Below are positions 1-33,423 of a DNA stretch of 64,000 bases, in pieces; positions within the stretch are counted from its first letter, which is position 1; each line of letters starts with the position of its first letter. The notes under the pieces are model-generated. The model ran no database searches. It was given only the letters and a program-made list of their open reading frames with translations, and had not been told where the DNA came from. Made by a program: the position numbers and the translations under genes. The DNA is from Channa striata (taxonomy: Eukaryota; Chordata; Actinopteri; Anabantiformes; Channidae), in NCBI GenBank assembly GCA_033026295.1, contig CM065188.1, positions 1,674,001 to 1,738,000 of the forward strand, read 5' to 3'.

Positions 1-2344
1 TATCCTAAATCATGATGCCATTGTCGGTTCAAATAGCGACAAATTCATAACCATTATAACTTTTCTACACATCATGATCTCCGGCTCTTGGGAAATTATT
101 AAACATCAACTGTCGAACGTTTTGGACGTGTTGTGTTGCCAAATACACTGAAGCTTGCAGTGCGGGCTTCCGCTTGGCCTCGATTTTAGCCTGTAAACTT
201 GCATTTAGCAGCATTAAACTCACCCAATTAGCTAATAACGGTTCAATTTTCGCTTTGTACCGTTGGACGTAAAGAAACGTCACCGTGTCAATCAAAGAAA
301 CTTAAAAACGTGACGATTCGCAGGCAAGTTCTGAAGTGAAGCCTTCAAATTCCTGCCATCGAAAAACACATGGCGTTATACTAAATGCTGCAATTTGAAC
401 CTATTTTGTTGCTTCTTTGTTGACATTTTGGAAAGACAAGACCACCCAATTATCGATCGACATTTCCGTTGTACGTTATACTTTTTCAAGTATTAAAAAC
501 CGTCAGTTGTTTACTGGGATACTGAACACATCCCAAAAACCCGATTATTCTAATGCTCTGAAATGTTCTTATATTTATGATCTCCCTAATTCAAGGTACG
601 AGATACGCATCTAGTAATTACGATACGGCCTTTGACTTTTTTTACTTCGGTGAATAAAATGCACCACCGTGCAATGTAACAGACATTTTTGTTTAATTAT
701 GTATTAATTACTAGAATGTCTCCTCGTCATGATTTTCATATATGTGAAATATATTAATTAGTACACATATTTCTACTTTAAGTTTTATTTCATTGGTGTA
801 TAGTCTCCAACATTGTCTTTTTAATGCAAATACAATAAGGCCTAAATTATTAAATATAGTAAATTTTTTCCATTATTTTTCTTGTAAATCTTAAAGTTGA
901 ACAAAGGTTTTTGAAATAGTTCTCTCACTGAATAAGTAAATCAATTAAACTTAAGTAAACTCACTCTTTTACTTGAGTAGCCAAAAACCTCTGGTATGAA
1001 AACCTTAAAAAAAGACGTTTTAGTTTGAGCTTCTAAGACACAACCTTAATGAAATATGAAAATTGGTTTTAGCGTAATAATTGCACCTTTAATAATGAAC
1101 GCAGGGTGTCGCTGTTGCATCGTGTAAGAAAAGACCAGCCCAGTTCTCATTCACCTTCGTGTACTACAGTTGTATGCAAATGTTTGGGCACCTGCAGGTA
1201 AATACACACTACTGCCGTCTGCCCTCACATCTAATATTAGTTTGCTACTATGCAGCAACCACACAGGACTAAAAGTGTCAATGCTCAGCTGAGAAGATCA
1301 CTAGAGTTACTAGACACAAATCCTATAGTACCTATGAAACACCGTGCCATCTTCACTTCTGAGCCTGTTGTCCAGTGTTGCCTCGTTGCAGCAGAATCTT
1401 TTAAAACTGACAAGTTTCCTTTACTATATTTGCCCCACACCCCAAGTGATGCAATTTCCCCTAATCACTCCTAAAGATCCAGTATCCCGGACAGTTTCTT
1501 GCACTCATTGCTAAAGCCTGTAAGATCACACAAGAGATGAGTCAAATCAATTCGATAGTCAATTTATTCCATTAAGGCATTTAATAATACAGAATTGCCT
1601 TAAAGTATTGGCATCCATGAGTTTTTTGAAAATAAGGATTTGCAGGATACTAATACTTAATAAAGGAGGCTGGGTCAATAGAGACCCCTCTGCTTTGGAA
1701 AGCCTAGTACAGAACAACTACATGATGACCCACCACCATTATTCAAAGTGTAAAATCAGTGAGAAATTCAGACATCAACCAAAGTTATTACCAAAGATGG
1801 TGCAAAAGTTGTACTAACTTTTTCATTAACACTGCTACAACTATATCACTCCCAGGAATGTGGACAATTTTCCATTTCGTGTGTTTCTTCTGTACTGAGT
1901 TTCGGGCGCGGGAATAACATCATAAAGAAGTGAGAAGAAAAGTATACAGTACACAGATTTATATTGACACAGCAACAAAATTCCCCAAAAAGACCCATTG
2001 TTGTGCAAAACAAGCATAAAATGATCAGTGTTTTTGCCCAAAATGGTTAAGCAACAGCATATAAATCTTAAGGACAAATATTACATTGTAATGGCTTTTT
2101 AACAGGAGCATTTTTTTAAAGAAATTCCATAAGTAGTAGAAAAATAGACCAAGAAAAGTATCTGTAAAGCCTTTGTAGAAAAACTTTGCTCACAATCACT
2201 GAGATGAATATTTGGCCAGTATAAATGCAAACTATGGAAGGTAAGAATAAGGCTATGAAAAAGTTGTCTTGACAGCTCGCATGGCTACCGTTTCACTAAA
2301 TCTGATTGTTAACGATGGCCATTTTTCTCTCGGTGTTTGTTGGG
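1..2344. other. Myosin 3' UTR and downstream flank
   Basis: This stretch lies 3' of the myosin stop codon on the minus strand and must include its 3' UTR. The UTR end cannot be fixed from sequence; a minus-strand AATAAA (plus-strand tttatt at 1563-1568) is one plausible poly(A) signal. The rest is AT-rich. Open frames here are short, lack flanking splice sites and match no protein I recognise. No gene is called. Confidence 0.5.
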
Positions 2345-21376
<19,032 letters not shown>

Positions 21377-21381
21377 GGTAG

Positions 21382-24300
21382 CTTTAGGACAGAATAAGAA
21401 CGGCCACAATGAGTCTGAAGGCTGAGGACCAGACCTCAGATGTCATTAAGACAACACAGAGTCCATCAATGCAGCAGTCCTAATTTAAAGTTTTGTTATG
21501 TGACAATTACAAATATGTTTATGTTAGGTTTTAATTTATGTGTCAGGTTCTCCAAACCTTTTAACGTCCTCAAAGCTTTGGTGTGACATAAGAACTTTGC
21601 TACAGGCTGTAGGTATACAGCACACCCATTTCTGATTCAGATTTTTTTCACCTACAGATTCATTTATTCCTTACTAGCTTTAAAAAAAAAAAAAAAAAAA
21701 AAAAAAGTACAAAATAAAACCGATGAAAAAACTAAAACTAGTGTAAATATCCAAGCAAAAAACAGTCTTAACCTAAGATTTAACTTTAGGTTTCATAATT
21801 AGGCACCTCACGTTTCGATGACTAGAAAGTAGCTATTAACCAGTCCTTGTTTATACACTATTATTTGCCAGTAATTTCTCGCAGGTGTGGCAGATGAGCC
21901 TCCACATAAACTGCCTCAAGTATTGAATAATAAAACCACAAATTGATCCTGCATATCTGATGCCACTACACACAGGTGGAGCAACAGGATGAAATTAATT
22001 GGTCACTAATGATAGCAGGAGTTTGATATTGTTTAATCATCAGCGTGATGCAGATTGGGATAAGGGTGTCCTGCTGACAACCAAGAGTCCTGTCGTCATC
22101 TCATCTCTCACCTCCTTCAAATTAATAAAAAAAAAAAAATAAATAAAAAAAATAAAACACCAAAATAATTGTTCTATATTGTAGCTTTAACTGAGGTTTT
22201 TGCAGAGAAATGCCCTAAGTAAATAAATACAGGAAGTATTGCACAGGTTGGGGCACATTACCTCTGCAAGAACTGTGGTTTCATCATATAATTATCAGTA
22301 TGAACTATAATTTCTTTCCTTATGACCTGTAAACCAAACCGTCCACTGCAGCTCTTTGAGACAGCCAAGTGTAAAGACAATGGTTAGAATCACTGCAACA
22401 TTCATGATCCGAATGCTACAGTATTTTACTTTGTAAATGCAGGAGAAAAGATTTAAAATGAATCTCTCCTAGCAAATTAATAATCTGATGCTAAACTCAG
22501 ACAATTAGCTCCTGCTACCTGTCCATCCATTATTTCCTGTCTGCCCCACATTCCTACCTAATGCAGAATTCCACAAATTCCCAACCCCTTCTTCCTCAGA
22601 TCATCTACAACACTTACTTCAAAGCTGAGTTGATAAATAAAAGGAAATAAATGTTATTTTATATTCTACTTCAAGACAGAGGAGACACTAGTGCTATGGA
22701 TTTTAAAGTTGCATAAAAGTCCTAATAAAAGGTCAGTACAGGGATGCTTGCAGCCAGAGCAGTGCAGAGGAATGTCGAGCACAAGTCTGGGCAAAGAGAG
22801 AAATGTCATTATCCCTCCGCCACACCCAGCGGAGAAACCCTCCGTGCTCCATAAGTAAAAGCAAAAATAGCATCAGTAAGGTAAAGTTCATCACTTCGAC
22901 TTCGCTTTAAGTATTAATGTACCGTTAACAGGACAAGTGCAGTTACATGAATCATACAGTCATCAAGTTTCACCAAAAACATGCACAAAAAAAAGGTATA
23001 TTAAAATGACAAAAATGTCAAAGATCAGAAAAGTGTATGTATGTCAGAAGTAAGAGTCTGACAGAAGATATGTATATTTAAAGTGAGACACTGAACTATT
23101 CCAGCTGAAGGGAAAGGCAGAAAGACTTTTCTCAAGCCAGTTTCTGTAGAAAATAAAACAGATCGAGAGCGATGTTCCACCCTCAGATTATTTCACTTGA
23201 AATGCAAGACTATCCAGAACAAGTTACAGTTACAACGAGCAAAGATAAACAGATTTGTTTTTGCATCCCTAAGACAAAGAGACTAGGTTTACTTCAAAAA
23301 GGTAAAATACAGGACCAAGTGGGGAAACAGCTGTTGGTTCTTTGTTCTACATATTGACATAATATCTTTGTCCAGGCCTCTTTTTATACTTTTTAGACTT
23401 GACTGTCACACCACAGTCAACCTATACAAAGGTCAGTACATTTTATTCACAATGCCCCAATTCACAACTTGTCAAGGTTCTGCTCGACAAACCTCTGCTC
23501 TACAGTAGAGGTTTGATTGGGAGAGCAACCTGTACTCTCAGGTAAAGCATGGATAACAAAGAAACAGGCGTGTTTATGTGGAGAGAAATAAAGAGTGTGT
23601 GTTTGTGTTTACAGAGAGACGGATAAAGTGATCAGTGCACAAGGTGTCATCTGTGTCCCTGCTAAGTTCATTATGTGCTCAGACTCTTGAGGATCGGTGG
23701 GGGAGGGAGAGGAACACGCTGACGTTTCTTCTGCTTTTTATCATGCAGTAGTGTTCCCAGAGGTCAGAGAACATTTGAGTTTACAGTAGGTGTACGAGAG
23801 GCTGAACGAGTAATTAATGACCACAAAACGATTGCACATAAATAAACAGAACTTGTGTAAAATTTGCAATTATGTGGCTAAAGGCATCCCAACTTCCTCA
23901 GGAAGTTACACATACTCTGTGTACGTTGTGAAACACAAAGACACAACACGGACTACTTCACTATTCCCGTCTTCTCTTCTGGCCCCGTTTGTTATTCAAA
24001 TCATATTAAACAACTGCAAAGAAAAGGCAAATATATATATGACTGTAAGGTTACCCTGTAAACCTCACAGCTTTTGCACGCAGATCGTCTGCACAGACTC
24101 TCCAAACCGCATCTCGTGTTCTTATCGGCCACATTTGCGGCAGCGTCTCCACTCTGCCGCTCTCGCCTGTTCTTGGCTGACAGTCAATCCCAGCTTTATC
24201 CAGGGACTCAGCGAACACGGGAGGCACGAGCCCTGTCACCTGCAGCCAGGCTGCTGACATGAGGCCGCCGGAGCGAGGGACTAATGGGCAACAACGTGGC

Positions 24301-25190
24301 ACTGACACAAGGGGTTAGTCAGGGTATGAGAGCACTGCATGAGAATTTTGAGTTCTCAAACTTTTTTGGGAGGGGGATTGCAGAAATAAGGAGAAAACTA
24401 ACGATTTAGTGTAAAATATGCATGGATATGTGCAAAATGGGATGAGATCAGAATTAATGGTTATACTTCTGTCTCCAGGGGCGGCAGCAGTGCTGTGGGA
24501 TAATGTCTAAACTTAAAGAGGAAAACTAAATTCAGATCATTAAACCATTTAAATCACAAGCAGAAAGACATAATATGTCAGTGTGATCTTTAAAACACAG
24601 ACAGATCTGAAGTCCAATACTTCATGGTATTTGTGTATCCTGAGGGCAGAGACAGCAGCAGCAGCAGCAGGGTGTGAGCAGCTTGTGCCATCGGGGGAAG
24701 AAAAGTGCTCAACACAAACCACCTGACGAACAAGACGAACGGCTCTGCAGAGTCTAGACCGAGCAAACACATCAGACATGAGCTCGGGTCTGAGCAGAGG
24801 CGAAAACACGACTCTGACTTTCCCTGTCACGCTGGTATTTGCTGCTCATTTCAACGTTTAATTCGAGAGTTTAATGTAATTCAGAGTGTCGTGGATGTGC
24901 AGTGCGCTGGTTGTCCGGTGAACATCATGACCGGAAGTACCTGGAAGTGTCACAACAGGCTTGACAAACATTTTGACTAACTTATAGATGCACAGTTTTA
25001 ATATGTAGCTAACATGCAAAAGACGCCCAGGCTTCCGGGGCTCTGATGAGCGCACCTGGTCTGGCGTGACACGTTTTCAAAAAACTCGGACCAACTTTTC
25101 CCTTCACGCTCCTCAGACTTCGGTTCCGAGCGAGCGTCGTCCGCTGTGAAACCGCCCAGCTGCTTCCACCTGTTCCAATTCTAAACTCAC
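21382..25190 (-). other. myh9: Myosin intron 1 (3.8 kb)
   Basis: This intron lies between the non-coding first exon and the exon with the start codon. The acceptor at the low end reads CTGTCCTAAAG|CTACCATG and the donor at the high end GCAG|GTGAGTTTAG. It contains an A-run at 21682-21706 and other A-rich stretches. Open frames at 23.8-24.3 kb are short and overlap on both strands without splice support. Large first introns often hold enhancers, but nothing specific was identified. Confidence 0.7.
21682..21706. repeat. Poly(A) run
   Basis: About 25 consecutive A residues in myosin intron 1. No adjoining SINE body or target-site duplication is evident. Confidence 0.85.
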
Positions 25191-25440
25191 CTGCTTTCAT
25201 CTGCAGGCACTGTGGGTGAGCTCGGTTCCTCTTTCCGCGACCGTGTTTGCAGCTCGAACACACTTTGTTCACAGAACAAGAAGCAGCTCAGGTTCTTCTT
25301 TTTAATAAAAATACAAATATTAAAAAAAAAGCCTCCTGTCCTGCTCCCGTCTGCAGCGGACTGTCTGTCTCCTCCGTGTCGCGAGCTCCGGCTGCTCAGG
25401 CGTGGCTCGTGAGGATGGACGCGCTGCACCTTTGATCCAC
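25191..25440 (-). other. myh9: Myosin non-coding exon 1 and GC-rich promoter region
   Basis: The exon end is set by GATGAAAGCAG|GTGAGT at 25191. The 5' limit is a guess, since no TATA box or clear initiator is seen. The surrounding 25.0-25.6 kb is richer in GC and CpG than its neighbours, as expected for a broadly expressed cytoskeletal gene. The exon ends with an ATG in frame with the main start, so the spliced transcript would begin MKAATMTDAD if that weak-context ATG (C at -3) were used. The MTDAD start has the better context. Confidence 0.65.
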
Positions 25441-25569
25441 CCACGTTTATTTTCCGCAGGTACGTCGAAGACCCGCCCCCCCACGCTGCGTTCAAACGCT
25501 CCACGTAAAACCCTGAGATTACGAGTTGTCCGCTGCGTGCGCTTCTCACTTCCATACAGTCAGTCGACA

Positions 25570-25595
25570 GAGGCTTTCATCCACAGCGACTTACG
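25570..25595 (+). repeat. Diverged copy of a fish repeat core
   Basis: gaggctttcatccacagcga and the following cttacg resemble the teleost repeat core gcttttatccaaagcgactt found at 56945-56990 and 58879-58924. This copy is more diverged and sits at the edge of the myosin promoter region. Confidence 0.4.
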
Positions 25596-26675
25596 AGTGG
25601 GATACAAGGCAAACAGAAATCTGAGTCACAGGAGGAAACATCAAAGCCAGGCGCTTCCTTTTCATGAGAGGAACGTTTTTTAAAGTGCATAGGAAGAAGT
25701 TCTTTTTTCTCATTTTATTAATATTAGAGAGGTTGCTGAGTGAGTTTAGAATTTATTTAATATGTGTATTGCCTAATACACAAATCAAACGGTTAATTTT
25801 GTTTCTACAATGCATAAAAAAATCATCATCAGCTGTTGGCGTAATGGGACTTTTTGTAAATCTTGTTTGCATGTTTAGGCCTGTGTGTTGCTGTGTGCAC
25901 TGAAGGCACCACTGACACGATCGAGCCATGTCAGGATAGTTGAGTTTTTATAAAAATATTCTTATAGATGGAGTAAATCTTTAATCTATTAATCAATACA
26001 AAAGACCAAAAGTTAGGGTTTGCTGCTTTTGACTAAGTAATATAGTAGACCATCTGTTGAATGGAACATGTAGAAAACGCCAATGTGTTATTGATTAATT
26101 AATAAATGAGTAATGCAGGCATTTTCTAATAAAATAACAGCCTGTAATTTACAATTATTCTTTTGACCTTGTTTGACATGAATGATTATCTGCACATTGA
26201 TAGACCAAGTAAAATCTAAAAAAAAGGAAACAGAAGCTATTTGACTTAGAAAACTTCCACAGCTCCACACAACGTAGAGAAGGATTTAAAGTAAGTGGGA
26301 GTAAGTCACTGCAGGGGCATGACAGGCACACTGGGCCAAACAGTGTCTGTGTAGGAATGTATGAACCTGCAACAGGAGCAGGGGGTGTGGCACTGCTGAT
26401 GTGTCTGAGATGGAAATATGATACAAAACTCCAAACTGGTAACAAGGTTAAATCAGACTGACTTGAATAAGTTTACATGTATTTCTCTTCTGACAGTCCT
26501 ATGGGTCACATCATATGACATCACGTTGGTCTTGTCCTAAAAACAAATGAGATAGAAGATTTTCTTCACAGAGACATCATCTCAGTGCATTACAACTGCA
26601 TGTCCCATGAGCGAGAAAATGTCTACCTGCACTTTTGTCCACCCTCCACCAATAAGCTGTGGGCTCAGTATCCTG

Positions 26676-26685
26676 CCTTATATGG
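26676..26685. promoter_or_regulatory. CArG box (SRF site) upstream of myosin
   Basis: CCTTATATGG is a perfect CC(A/T)6GG serum response factor site. It lies about 1.2 kb upstream of myosin exon 1, the only gene it could serve at close range. SRF/MRTF regulation of cytoskeletal myosin genes is established. Activity of this copy is inferred, and a 10-base motif can occur by chance. Confidence 0.4.
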
Positions 26686-28099
26686 TCAGAGAAAGCAGTC
26701 AGTGAAAGACAAGAGAAAAAGATTTTCAGAATGGAGAAGACTGCAGAGCAGAAGGAGGTGTGGTCTATTGTTGTGTTTTTTTGCTGTGGTGTAAAGTTTC
26801 TTTTTAAAACCTGTTATTACCTCTAGCCCCGGTGCTCCTCATCGTTAAAATCTGTCACACATCAAAGATGGGCTGAAATGTGGTGGTGGCGTGTCGCAGC
26901 TTGAATGACACAAATAGGTGTTATCGTTAACATGTGCACATACACTGTATATATTTAATGTTTTTACTGTAGGTGATAACACTCATACACACACACCTCT
27001 GCAATATTATTCCTAGTTCTTGTGAAGTTTAGACAAGTAACACAAAAACAGGCAAAACTATTGAGCTGCACATATAAAACACTCGCATTATGCACATTGG
27101 CCCAATTGTCACTAATATAGTGCAATAATAAAAGTAATATAGATCTCATAAAGACACAATTTTAGAAAACCACCCTCAGTTCTATTGTTTTAAATGAGTT
27201 TATTCTTTGACTCCAATTACAATTTATTCTTTTATGTTTGCTTTTTACCATAACTATAAAACATTCTTCAAGCTGATGCTATGTATGTGCTGCTTTTAAA
27301 GACATTTTACTGATAATTTATGTGTGATCTGTATGACAGTTTTTTCACACAGTCACCATCCTGTTGGCTAATTTTTGCAGCCACAGGGCACAGTCTTTTT
27401 GTTACGCCACTTTGCATGTAAGGCAGCTTCCGGCACCTCGCTTTAGCAAAGAGAAAAAGCCCCACACATATACAATAAAAAGTGAAAAGTGATCCATGCC
27501 CAATGTTTCGGCAAAGTGCACACACTTGCAGCCACTAAACCAGAACAAATGTGCTTAAAATTGGGTAAAATCTGCATGATGTGCTGTTGTGTGAACTCTA
27601 ATCTAGCAGCAAAAGCAGAGTCATGTCAAGTCATGTTTTGTCATGCAGGCAATTGTGGTACATTTCACTGAGGAGGAAAGTGCAGAAGCTGTAGCAGACA
27701 GATAGCTCTGTTGAATGAAACTTATTCTGGCATGTTTGAGTTACTTAGACTCATAAAGACAATGATTTGTTTAAATCCACTCCACTGATAACGTTTGCTA
27801 ATGATTAGTTGAAATTATGTGACACATTTTTGGAAATGCCATATTTGAAACAGATGTAAAATTCTTCTAGTCTTGGCTTTAAACACACTGACTGAGTAGT
27901 GCTCCCTGCTGTGGACAACGCTGGACATTACAGGTCAATCAGAATCCTCACTGCAGACACAGATCTGAGTGCCAACAATATGCACAATTCTTTCCAAATG
28001 TGAGAGGGTTACACTATTTCTCTTGATGTCCAAACAACCACTCAGCCTTATTGCTGAATCCTGTCCATCTTCATCTCATGATTGATATTCTGTTCATAT

Positions 28100-28231
28100 T
28101 CAAAAGTAACAACCTCCACGTAAGACTTTGTAGGCTGACAGTCCACCATCTTTGTTTGCTACCAGAATCTCCTGCCTGAAAGAGGGTTTCCGTGCTGCAT
28201 ATTTTCCGTAATACTGACGAGCATGGTGTGG
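28100..28231 (-). other. Open segment resembling an orphan terminal exon
   Basis: After a plausible acceptor (TTTTCCACAG) the minus strand encodes PHHARQYYGKYAARKPSFRQ, then a segment containing EILVANKDGG and KVLRGGCYF, then TGA. Residue use looks like real protein rather than random frame. I do not recognise the family, and no partner exon was found nearby. It may be a gene relic, a transposon piece or chance. Confidence 0.25.
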
Positions 28232-30138
28232 CTGTGGAAAACCAAAATGTAACATGAAAGGATTAAATATTATCTGAAATAAGGAGTACACCATAGACAC
28301 GATGTTTACCTACTCGATACAAGATGCATGAATGAATGTTGGACGGGTGGGTTGTCTCTACATCTAACACCATTAATGTTATATCATGTTAACAGAAACC
28401 CTAAATTACAAATGTCTGATTGCTAAGGGGTCCTGAAACTGGAGGTACACCTGCTTCAGTGAATCCTGTTTCCCAGTGACAACAGTGATCAATAAAATGT
28501 ATGTACAAGCCACAAAATATTTTAACTATCATACTTTTTTGAGCAACCTTTATAAAAACAACCTGGTTAAAAAATTTGGGAAAAAAAAACAAGTTTTCAA
28601 CTTTTTATAAGTTTTTTTTATTTCATTTTTAGGTATTTTATTTTTTTCTCAAAAAAAAAAATCCTGAGGTATTCACAATATAATGGCATTTATTGTTTTT
28701 GAAATGGGGGAGATAAAACACAAAAACAAGATAAAATTAAAAACGGGTGGTAAAGCTGTGTCGATTGATACAACTGTCAGACAATATATCAACGGTGTAC
28801 ATACAAGAAACCTCTGGTGACTGAAGTTAATTCTTTCCCCACCCTGCAAACTATCAAACTCATGCAATCTAAACTGGATTTGGAAAAAACCCCAAGCAAC
28901 AAACCTTGATGATATTTCAAAGCGGGCGTGTGCCACCTTGCTAACAGGGAGAGCAGGTTGAAAACAAGCCGATCAGATATTATCAGAGAAGCTATTAGCA
29001 GCTGAAATAGTTAAATACTTGTGAAAAAGAAATCTAATCTGCTCTTTAGCAGGTATTCAGAACTTGATTAAAATCTCTCAAGGTTTGAAACAATATAAGT
29101 TTTAACAGAGCTATTAATAAACCACTGGAGTTCAAAAATACCGTGCTGTGAGCGGTTTGTCAGGGATCACCTGAGAGGGTAAACAGTAAACAAAATAACG
29201 AATGTCTCTAAATCCAATAGTCACAGTAAAGCCAGAAATGGTTCAGGTTTCTATTTTAACCTGTTAATCTGTTACTATGACGATTAGTTGCTTTCTGTAC
29301 ACAATGGATGCCAATGAGAGAATGCTCCTCTACCTTGAGTCCTGTTTGCCCTCCACTAAAAAAGTAACACACATAAAATCAACCCGCCCCCCTAAAAAAA
29401 ACAAACAAACAAAAAAAAACATACAAATGACCAATAAATAAATATCAGTGAAACAAATACACTGTTGAATCATTTTTTTGCTCTGTGTCACAGACCTATG
29501 ATTGATAAAACAACTGCTGTGACTTTAAGAAAATAAGGAAAACACCCAATATTCTCCTCTTTGCACAACAATTCCAAAATCTGCAACACAAAACAAAACA
29601 AAACAAAACCCATCACAAGTGCAACATCAGTCACGACAGTCTCAGCATTAAAAGAAAAATTAAAATGAAAAAGCTCTGGTATTTGACCAATCAGCTCATG
29701 ACTACAGCATCAGACAAACCAGAAAAAAAGAAAATTGAATAAAAAGGTAAATCCAAAAGCAGTGGGGAGGGGGGATAGGAAAAACAACAACAACAGCACA
29801 CAATTTAGGAGGGGTAACAAGAAATAAATTGATCATAATATCTGATCAGGGAAAACAATATATAATAATAAAAAAATACTATTAGACTTTCAGTTCAGCG
29901 GTTACTTTTATGTGGCATTTTAAAGAAGGTGGACAGACACTACAGCGTAACGGTGATAATGACGACTGCTCCACCTCGCCAGGAAAAGAAACCTTTAGAA
30001 AGATGCTCTCAGCACTGTCTGGGACCACACATTTATGTCTTTGTTCAATTTGGTGTTATCTTTGCCCTGAATAATAACAACAAAATAATAATAAAACAGT
30101 AATAATGATAAAAAAACAAAACAGACACAAATAAAAGC

Positions 30139-30167
30139 TAATAATAATAATAATAATAATAATAATC
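30139..30167. repeat. (TAA)n microsatellite
   Basis: About ten tandem TAA/AAT units in intergenic DNA. Potentially polymorphic. Confidence 0.9.
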
Positions 30168-30910
30168 ACCATCAATAAAGACTTTTGGTAGACCAATAAA
30201 CAACACACACACGCTCTGCTCGCTCATACAGCTAAATGAAAAGAAAAACATGAATGCGGGGAAACAGGACATTTTTTCCAACAAACACTGTCACTAATGA
30301 AGATACAGCTTTTGCTCCTTGTCCTCCTCTTCATCTAATGATGGGTCCAAAGTTAAAATGTATATTGCAAAGTTGACAGAGAACATAAAAAAGGCAAACA
30401 AGAGAGTCGCAATAAATTCAACATTTTCGCAACAAAACAAAAATACAGACTATATGTGTAAAAATCATAAATAAGGATAAAGTTTTGTGCATCCCGCTCC
30501 AACTGACCATTGTCTTGAAGAAAAGAAAACAATGGCAGTTACAGCGGTGACAATAACATGCAATTGATATACTTACAGCATTGATCTGTATTTCCCCCAC
30601 ACTACAAACCCGAGTCTACCCTGCATCCCTCCCCAACCCCAATACAATCCTTAAATGTTTTGTCAGCTCATTCAAAACATATCTCTCGCTCTCTCTTTGC
30701 TCTGTGAACTAGTTGAAGGCGGCGATGGTAATCACTGGGAGGAGGGTGGGGGGGCTCGAAAACAAAAAACACACTGTCGTCAACTCCAGTTTGTCAGTCA
30801 ATCTACGTATGTACAGGAGGCTTTAACCTCCTCCCACTGAAGCAAGCTGACATGGTTTGAATGACTGCATAGTGAAAATGATATTTGGTTTACTTACAGA
30901 TGGGATTGAA

Positions 30911-30943
30911 CACACACACACGCACACGCACACGCACACACAC
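30911..30943. repeat. (CA)n/(CACG)n microsatellite
   Basis: An interrupted CA repeat with CACG variants in intergenic DNA. Confidence 0.85.
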
Positions 30944-33423
30944 GCTCGGTGCCAGGGCACAGTGCAGGTACACACTATGAACTAGCTCTTTTTAGATTCT
31001 CTGCTGGCCTCGCACCTGGCAAACAAATATACACATAAAGCCACTTATTGGCAGTAGCCAGCATTGATGTAAAGAATGGGATAACTTTACACAGTTGTGT
31101 GTGCATACAATTAGACATTTCGTTTTGTCACACACACAAAGTCAGATGCACAGATGTAGTGTGGCTCTGTCACACAATCGGGTATTTAGATGGAAATACA
31201 TGCTAACAGCATAGTCAGGGGAGTGTGTGTGTTTGTTATAAAATACACATCAGCTTAACAACAGGGAACCTCAACAGTGGGAGACTGGGTCCAGCTTCGT
31301 GTTCGGACACAGCTGAGACACACAAACGGAGTTGGAACACCAATGATACACCTCAGGCTGTGCTGCAAGTGCAGTACAGCTTACAGATGCTAAGCACCAG
31401 ATCCAGGTCTATATACAACAGGTGTAGCAGGGAGGCTGAGCAGAGGGATCGTGACCAGCCCCAAATCTGGTTAATATGAGTGGGGGGGACCGGGTCCGCT
31501 GCTGAAGGTAAACCGTGGCTTTAAATCAGTTCCAGGACACATCCTGGTCTTGGAATTAAAACCTTACAAAGGCTGAGCTGTCAGAGTTGTGCCAACTCGA
31601 TTTACATCTGCATAATAAAAAACATGACCCATCTTTGGGCTTCACTCTGTAAGATTTGATTACAACCTCCTGACTGGAGATAAGTGGAAAACCTAAGTGA
31701 TCATTTAAAGTGGTGGTCCCATATGGACATGGGTTAATGGTTTACATGTAATAAGATACATTTTATTATGTATGTAAAATTACTTCATTTTGATGAGAAC
31801 TAAGGTAAACATGATTTTTGCTTTTGTCTATTACATTACAACAAAGCTTTTACACACTAACATAAGTACTAATTAACTTTCATTATTGTGTCAAATTATG
31901 AATGCTAAGTTACACCTGACAATTTAGAAACTTTCAAACCCAACAATCCACTTGTATTAAACATAAAGTTCAGGTAACCCATCACAAGAAGCAGCAGTTA
32001 GTCTGTGAGTTTGAAGGTACAGCTGATTCGATCACATAAACTCTCATAGTTGCACTGGTAAACCCAGAGTAATCACATCCAGGACTGGGGGTGTTGAGTG
32101 AAGCCCAAAGACAGTAAACCTAACTTGCGTCCTGACGCAGGCTCTCGGTTAGTCTGATTCACTGAGTAGAATGATGAGCCAGCTGGTTTTATTGCAGTGT
32201 GTTCGTGCACCAGTCTCCCCTGTACGTTATATGACACACACACGCGGCACTGCTACACTACAGTGCCGCCACCACCCCCACACACACACCCTCTCCCAGT
32301 AGCGATAGAGAGATTTCATATATATCATAGCCAAGAGTAATCATTTATAATGTCAATAACAATAGTCATAACAATAACAACAATGCTCTTTCATATTTTT
32401 CTTAAGTCGTGGACACCTTTGGTGTGAACTGTCAGAGTTGTCAAGCTTGAGGACAGACGGAGGGAGGGATGGATGGACTGAGTAAAGGAGGTGACAAACA
32501 GCCTCTGGACAGACAGACAGCCCCTCTATTCATATCTACACTGTACAGTTGTAGTGTGACAATAGGATACATATGATTGACTACGTCCGTTACACATTTG
32601 ACTACACTTGAGGTGAGGTGTGTGTTTATATTGTGTGAGTTAGTACTTTCTGTGAAGCCATCCTCACTTCAGTCTCTCTGCTGATCTGTTTTACCACCTT
32701 TCACTTGCTTTTTCCCTCTTCACACTTGCTCATCTGTATTTGGTAACACAAGTAGACATTGCATTATTTCACTTATTTGGCTTAAAAGAAAAGAATAAAG
32801 TAGTTGTCCTTTGGGGAAAAGAAGTGACAGCAGCGTCTAAAGCAATTAAGGTAGCAGCAGTAACAATGTAATAAATAACAGTTTGAACAGAACATAACAT
32901 CATAAACACAACATGCTAACACACTTGCTAAAATCACAAGGTTGGTGTAACGCCGTAAAAGCTTTTTACACACAGCTAGCCTCAGACCTCGACCATCCTG
33001 TGAAACTTGGGCTAAAGTTTCTCTCTTCTCCTTTCTCACATGTTTACTTCCTGTCACCCAACTTTGTCACAGACTTGTCTTTACCTTCCCATCTCACTTT
33101 CTTAATACTCACTGTCTTCCTTCTCACCTCACTTAATCCTCTCCTCTCATTCTCCATTTATATTTGAGTTCCACTCCCTTCTTGCAATCTTGACGACATC
33201 CCTGGGTCTTTTGATCACTCTCTGATATGACAAATTCCTGTCTTTGTCTCTGCCATTCTCCAGTTCTCTCTGTGTAGCAGTAATTTGGTTTGGTGTGTGA
33301 CGGGGATTCGAGTCATGAGTACGCACATCTAGCAGGCTTTGGCTGTTGCCCTATGCTTATGGAGTACATTAAAACAGCTGACTCGTTCATGTGCGTCAGG
33401 CTGATTTATTCAGTCCTCTGGGT

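Noticed and set aside
24051..25435. Several overlapping open frames on both strands near the myosin promoter
   Set aside because: They are explained by GC-rich promoter and 5' UTR sequence, overlap each other, and show no family similarity.
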